Shown: piece after piece, positions 61,901-64,000 of the stretch
Layout of the letters: every line of letters begins with the position of its first letter
How positions within the stretch are numbered: the stretch's first letter is position 1
Origin: Lepidonotus clava
Lineage: Eukaryota; Annelida; Polychaeta; Phyllodocida; Polynoidae
DNA: 64,000 bases
Assembly (NCBI GenBank): GCA_936440205.1
Contig: OW387145.1
Coordinates: 12,213,396 to 12,277,395 of the forward strand
Reading direction: 5' to 3'
Translations under genes and position numbers: made by a program
The notes under the pieces: model-generated
What the model was told of the DNA's origin: nothing
Databases searched by the model: none
The model's input: only the letters and a program-made list of their open reading frames with translations

Positions 61901-63025
61901 GGGGAAGAAAAAGATGAAGAAACAAAATACAAGGTCCCCTGCTACATGACTTACCTTAAGGCCCTTATATTCGCCTGCTTCATGATTTACCTAAAGGCCT
62001 CAATACACAAATCCCACTACCACATGCCTTACCTTAAGATCCCAATACACAGATCCCCCTGCTGCTGGACCTACCAAAGGCCCCAACACACAGGTTCCCC
62101 TGCTACATGACTTGATACACAGGCACGCCTGCCACATGACTTACCTAAATGCCCCAATAAACAGGTCCCCCTGCCACAAGACTTACCTTAGGGCTCTGAT
62201 ACACAGGTCTCCCTGCTATATGACTTACCTAAAAACGCCTGGGGTAGATCAAGGATTTTGATAAAGGCCTTTGCTATTGCACCCCACCCCCTAAGGGGGT
62301 GGGGTGCAATAGCAAAATTGTCGGTCCCCCTGCCACAAGAGGTACCCAAAAGCCGCAATGCACAGGTCCCCCCTGCCACATAACTCACATTATAACTTTG
62401 TGAATGAGGCAGATGAACAGACTAAATACCCCGATACACAGGTCCCCCTGCCACATAACTCACCTTATAACTCTGTGAATGAGGCAGATGAACAGACTAA
62501 ATGCCCCAATGCATCAGTCCCCCCTACCACACAATGTATCCAAAGGCCCCAATGCACATATTCCCCCTGCCACAAGACTCACCTTATAACTCTGTGAATG
62601 AGGCAGATGAACAGACTGAACGCTCCGAAACACAAGTTCGCTTGCTACACAACTAACCTAAAGGCCCCAATACACAAATCGCCCTGCCACATGACCCACC
62701 TTATAACTCTGTGAATTAGACAGATGAACAGACTAAATGCCCCAACACACAGGTCGCCCTGCCACATGACCCACCTTATAACTCTGTGAATGAGGCAGAT
62801 GAACAGACTAAACGCTCCGAAACAGAGGAGGAGGACGATGCCCTGCCACAGCTCGACGGCCTGTCTGACGGGCGGCCCGCTGGTCAGGTTGGCGATACGC
62901 GGCGGCAGGTTGTTGTTACACTTGTTCTTGTCGATGATCTCCGAGGCCTGAGTGAGCTGCTCGCCCAGTACCCACACGGTGAGCAGTAGGCACGTCACCC
63001 ACAGGCCTCCTCCTCCCAGCGCCAT
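51740..63025 (-). CDS. DUR3-like urea/polyamine sodium:solute symporter, whole gene (spliced)
   Basis: DUR3 proteins are plasma-membrane symporters of the sodium:solute symporter family (SLC5-like fold) that import urea, and in yeast also polyamines, with H+ or Na+. Nine coding exons join in phase: 63025-62775, 61176-61032, 60182-60066, 59506-59380, 58537-58217, 57471-57265, 56085-55919, 55562-54512 and 51804-51740, giving 816 residues. Visible family marks: SRWVWPFTFSQPVNDV (plant DUR3 has SQWTWAATLLQSS), GHFWFAAG, AAEIRIKAPGAKTFLQV followed by YARFG, the VLVVGFYTVVGGVGGSMYVA helix, FVNQSFWQ, STASLIIYDIYQTYISP and a long C-terminal block with VMPVALAVTWHRTTAAGV. The N-terminus has a signal-like hydrophobic stretch and an Asn-Leu-Thr site at residue 46. 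Exons are strikingly GC-rich against AT-rich introns. The C-terminal cytosolic tail (His/Pro-rich, then acidic/basic) is longer than in plant proteins. The gene looks intact. The substrate is inferred from family only. Confidence 0.92.
51805..54511 (-). other. DUR3-like intron 8 (2.7 kb)
   Basis: No exon, RNA gene or clear element seen. Near 54180-54480 three diverged units share the words AGGGCCAAATCAAGAC, CTGTAG and GGTAGC/AGCTACCCATT, suggesting an old tandem repeat of about 115 bp. Confidence 0.5.
54512..55562 (-). CDS. DUR3-like exon 8, large C-terminal exon
   Basis: CCTTCCAAG precedes CCG TCC CCG, and the donor is GCC C|GTAAGT. In 1,051 bases it encodes about 350 residues with at least six hydrophobic helices, the DUR3 block YWLFVVTGLVCGGCVMPVA followed by TWHRTTAAGVTAGALGG, an acidic loop DADLVEEEEWEKT and a His/Pro-rich tail. 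GC content is very high, so other frames are open too. Confidence 0.93.
55720..55754. repeat. Hairpin with 18-bp arms and 3-base loop
   Basis: GTGACGTTATCTAGGCTC and GAGCCTAGATAACATCAC are inverses with one mismatch around TTA. It lies in DUR3-like intron 7, about 160 bases upstream of exon 8 on the transcribed strand. Confidence 0.8.
55919..56085 (-). CDS. DUR3-like exon 7 (IAPMYVAQTLMG ... YISPFK)
   Basis: CCCTTACAG precedes GA ATA GCC, and the donor AAG|GTGAAG ends in phase 0. It encodes TFLMLAVVLASTVSTASAQV and LIIYDIYQTYISPF, the family's most recognisable cytosolic-side motif (YDVYKTYI in plants). Reading past the donor would hit a stop after four more residues (KRKK after Val), so an intron-retained short form is possible. 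Confidence 0.9.
57056..57228. mobile_element. 173-bp MITE, ends CAGGGACGGATT, 5-bp target duplication
   Basis: CAGGGACGGATT and AATCCGTCCCTG are perfectly inverted. ATAGT is repeated on both sides (57051-57055 and 57229-57233). The interior has a long G-rich tract and GGCGCC words. It sits about 35 bp beyond the donor of DUR3-like exon 6. Confidence 0.7.
57265..57471 (-). CDS. DUR3-like exon 6 (AGFSSVFVNQSFWQ ...)
   Basis: CCCTCTAG precedes CC GGC TTC, and the donor is ACA G|GTACGG. The peptide FVNQSFWQAGMAAKPGHA and the helix AYFAVPFAMSLALGLAYWA match the conserved D-Q-x-Y-W-Q type segment of DUR3 and other solute:sodium symporters. Confidence 0.93.
58217..58537 (-). CDS. DUR3-like exon 5 (GLSNEVAIIVLVLVVGFY ...)
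   Basis: CCCCTTTAG precedes GT TTG AGT, and the donor is CTG G|GTAAGG. It encodes two helices including FYTVVGGVGGSMYVAYFMTS (plant DUR3: YTLAGGLKATFLASY) and an extracellular loop with two Cys-free halves around RRLDCGLVSG. Confidence 0.94.
58926..58989 (+). repeat. (TG)n microsatellite
   Basis: About 64 bases of TG dinucleotides, interrupted once by TACACG. It lies in DUR3-like intron 4. Confidence 0.95.
59380..59506 (-). CDS. DUR3-like exon 4 (VLYARFGTCAHVVVM ...)
   Basis: GGCTTCCAG precedes GTG CTG TAC, and the donor is CAA G|GTAGGA. The 42 residues include YARFG, FALICNVMVVGMVMLEG and end AVTQ, aligning with RARFG...LTNVVVTAMLLLGG of plant DUR3. Confidence 0.94.
60066..60182 (-). CDS. 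DUR3-like exon 3 (VGLVGHFWFAAG ...)
   Basis: GTCGCCAG precedes GTG GGG CTG, and the donor CAG|GTGAGT is consensus. The 39 residues include GHFWFAAGLVIHMFLFSIVA and EIRIKAPGAKTFLQ, matching GPFWYASGATIQVLLFG and EIKRKAPNAHT of plant DUR3. Confidence 0.95.
60911..60980. mobile_element. Related copy of the TA-flanked MITE
   Basis: The left side GTCTATAGCCACAAAATGCG and right side GCGCATTTTGGCGCTAGTCT mirror each other and match the ends of the element at 4121-4194. It lies in DUR3-like intron 2, just 50 bases past the exon 2 donor. Confidence 0.55.
61032..61176 (-). CDS. DUR3-like exon 2 (YIYYDAHLLDTYFDGGGDV ...)
   Basis: TCTACCCCCAG precedes G ACC TAC, and the donor is GAG|GTGAGG. It encodes the loop after the first helix and the conserved VSRWVWPFTFSQPVNDVRE segment. 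Near 60655-60700, in the next intron, a short diverged copy of the exon's donor-side sequence (TGCCTCAGTACGTCGTTGAC) is also present. Confidence 0.93.
61507..61556 (+). repeat. Dispersed GTCGTCCATTAATTACGTA-type repeat, copy 5
   Basis: GGGGCCTTCCATTGACTAAG followed by TAAGCATAAAGGGGGAGGGG resembles the copy at 6741-6780 read in reverse. It is the most diverged member listed. Confidence 0.4.
61913..62774 (-). repeat. Minisatellite built from an exon end and its 5' splice site
   Basis: About fifteen units fill the intron side of DUR3-like exon 1. Short units (about 38-45 bp) read on the transcribed strand as CCTTAAGGTAAGTCATGTGG followed by CAGGGGGACCTGTGTATTGG. Four longer units also carry the last 40-odd bases of exon 1 (CTGTTCATCTGCCTCATTCA and CAGAGTTATAAG) with a GTGGGT or GTGAGT donor (one variant AAT|GTGAGT). 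Exon-end copies have their boundary at 62700, 62583, 62464 and 62389; the true one is at 62775. The copy at 62700 is 75 bases away and the frame stays open to it. A perfect hairpin (62270-62316) interrupts the array. Confidence 0.9.
62270..62316. repeat. Perfect hairpin with 22-bp arms inside the minisatellite
   Basis: The left arm begins TTTGCTATTGCACCCC and the right arm ends GGGGTGCAATAGCAAA. The arms are exact inverses around TAA. It may be a tiny insertion into the array, since array units are disturbed around it. Confidence 0.85.
62775..63025 (-). CDS. DUR3-like exon 1, N-terminus and first helix
   Basis: The ATG at 63025 lies in GGGGAGATGGCG, eight bases after a possible acceptor TCTTACAG, so a 5' non-coding exon probably exists upstream. 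The peptide starts MALGGGGLWVTCLLLTVWVL, signal-like, then has Asn-Leu-Thr and the first transport helix GIVLLLCFGAFSLFICLIHR. The donor is ATAAG|GTGGGT, weaker than several copies in the adjoining array. Confidence 0.9.
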
Positions 63026-63033
63026 CTCCCCGG

Positions 63034-64000
63034 CTGTAAGACCAACACAGAATGAGATTATCAGTACATTTTGTGTAATTTGTCTTTGGTATCCCCATCC
63101 TTTCTAACTTGTCAGTAATCCGAGTTATGGGAAGGGGATGAAGAATAGATTTTCTAACACTTTTAGTGAGTATTTCAGCATTCTCAGAAATGTTTTTAAA
63201 ATCCCGTGAAATGAAGTAATTTTATCTGCATGCGCATATATATAGGGGACTAGCGGATAAGGGCATTTCTGTAGGAGGGGGATGGGTAGGGGCGGCGGCC
63301 GTGCACAACAGTAACGCTAAAAATAATTACTTTTGATTTTAACATTTTCATTAGAACCTTTTATACATCCCCTATATATGGAAGTTATCCAGCCTCAGTG
63401 AAGGACGTTCCATTCACCAGAAATGGGCTACTTTGTTTCTGTAACATAAACCAAACGCATTTTCCAATGATTTGTGTATCATTTCTACACAGATGTATAA
63501 ACAGCGTCTGAAGGGTGGCTCTTATTGATATTATTCACCACTGACACATTTGCATAAATGTTCGGGTTAACTTAAATGTTTTACAGCTTTCGTTTGTTAT
63601 CTTCATCAAACTATACCAAATTAATTTGTGAAGGAGTGCGGGTAACATTTACATGATGGGCTTGTTGAAGATTCAGAGTATGCTTTCCGAAAGAGTAAAG
63701 CTTCTGAGATACTTATATTCATCAAGTCATCTTACAAGGAATTCATAAGAGGCGGGCACGATTTTCTCTTTTTTTTTTGCTGACCCGCTTCAAAGAAAAT
63801 GACAAGCCATAGGGAACACCATGCAGCACACAATCATGTGTGCATAATCTGTATATTTAGAGATAGTTCTATCCACTTCGTATAGAAATGTCCAGGTTTT
63901 CCTAGGGAAATTTTAGTAGACATTTCACATCAGTTTGTTGAGATAACAGACCACAGTCATTACTCCAAATTTAACTAAAGATTTCCAAGTTACACTATGA
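63034..64000 (-). other. Upstream of the DUR3-like start: likely 5' UTR intron
   Basis: An acceptor-like TCTTACAG at about 63034-63041 just before the ATG suggests this is intron of the 5' UTR. No exon, promoter motif or other gene is recognised up to the window edge. Confidence 0.45.

Noticed and set aside
1-64000. A new multi-gene defence, toxin or biosynthetic system
   Set aside because: Only three host genes are present, of known families; the unusual features are in gene arrangement, splicing and repeats.

Overview
The window comes from an animal nuclear genome with long AT-rich introns, short GC-rich exons and many short non-autonomous DNA transposons. The gene families and repeat content suggest a marine invertebrate, either a non-vertebrate deuterostome or a lophotrochozoan; I cannot name the species. 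There are no bacterial operons, no CRISPR arrays and no rRNA genes.

Three protein-coding genes are supported. (1) On the minus strand, codons 1-52 at 7718-7873 are the first coding exon of a KDM3/JMJD1-family histone H3K9 demethylase. The rest of that gene lies beyond the left edge. (2) Head-to-head with it, on the plus strand from 8519 to 43297, is a complete REEP1-4 family gene encoding an ER-membrane-shaping, microtubule-linked protein. Nine constitutive or principal coding exons join in phase into a 350-residue protein. The gene also has a pair of alternative exons that the reading frame forces to be mutually exclusive, a candidate 6-nt microexon and several candidate alternative C-terminal exons. 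(3) On the minus strand, from 63025 down to 51740, is a complete nine-exon DUR3-like urea/polyamine sodium:solute symporter of 816 residues.

The KDM3-REEP head-to-head pair is the clearest result. Only 645 bp separate the two start codons, and the gap holds a perfect CRE palindrome and two YY1-like sites. The same neighbours occur in human as JMJD1C-REEP3, KDM3A-REEP1 and KDM3B-REEP2, so this window appears to show the single ancestral pair from before vertebrate genome duplication.

The most unusual sequence is in intron 1 of the DUR3-like gene (61913-62774). A minisatellite there has amplified the end of coding exon 1 together with its 5' splice site. The result is about fifteen units, many carrying a good AG|GTAAGT or AG|GTGAGT donor on the transcribed strand, and the nearest copy would extend the protein in frame by 25 residues.

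The rest is intron and intergenic DNA. It holds several MITE families, some with 5-bp and some with TAA target duplications, plus foldback elements, tandem repeats, one LINE 3' fragment, one tRNA-derived SINE head and one weak, broken LTR fossil. I found no new multi-gene system. All exon joins were made by eye from splice consensus and phase, without transcript data.
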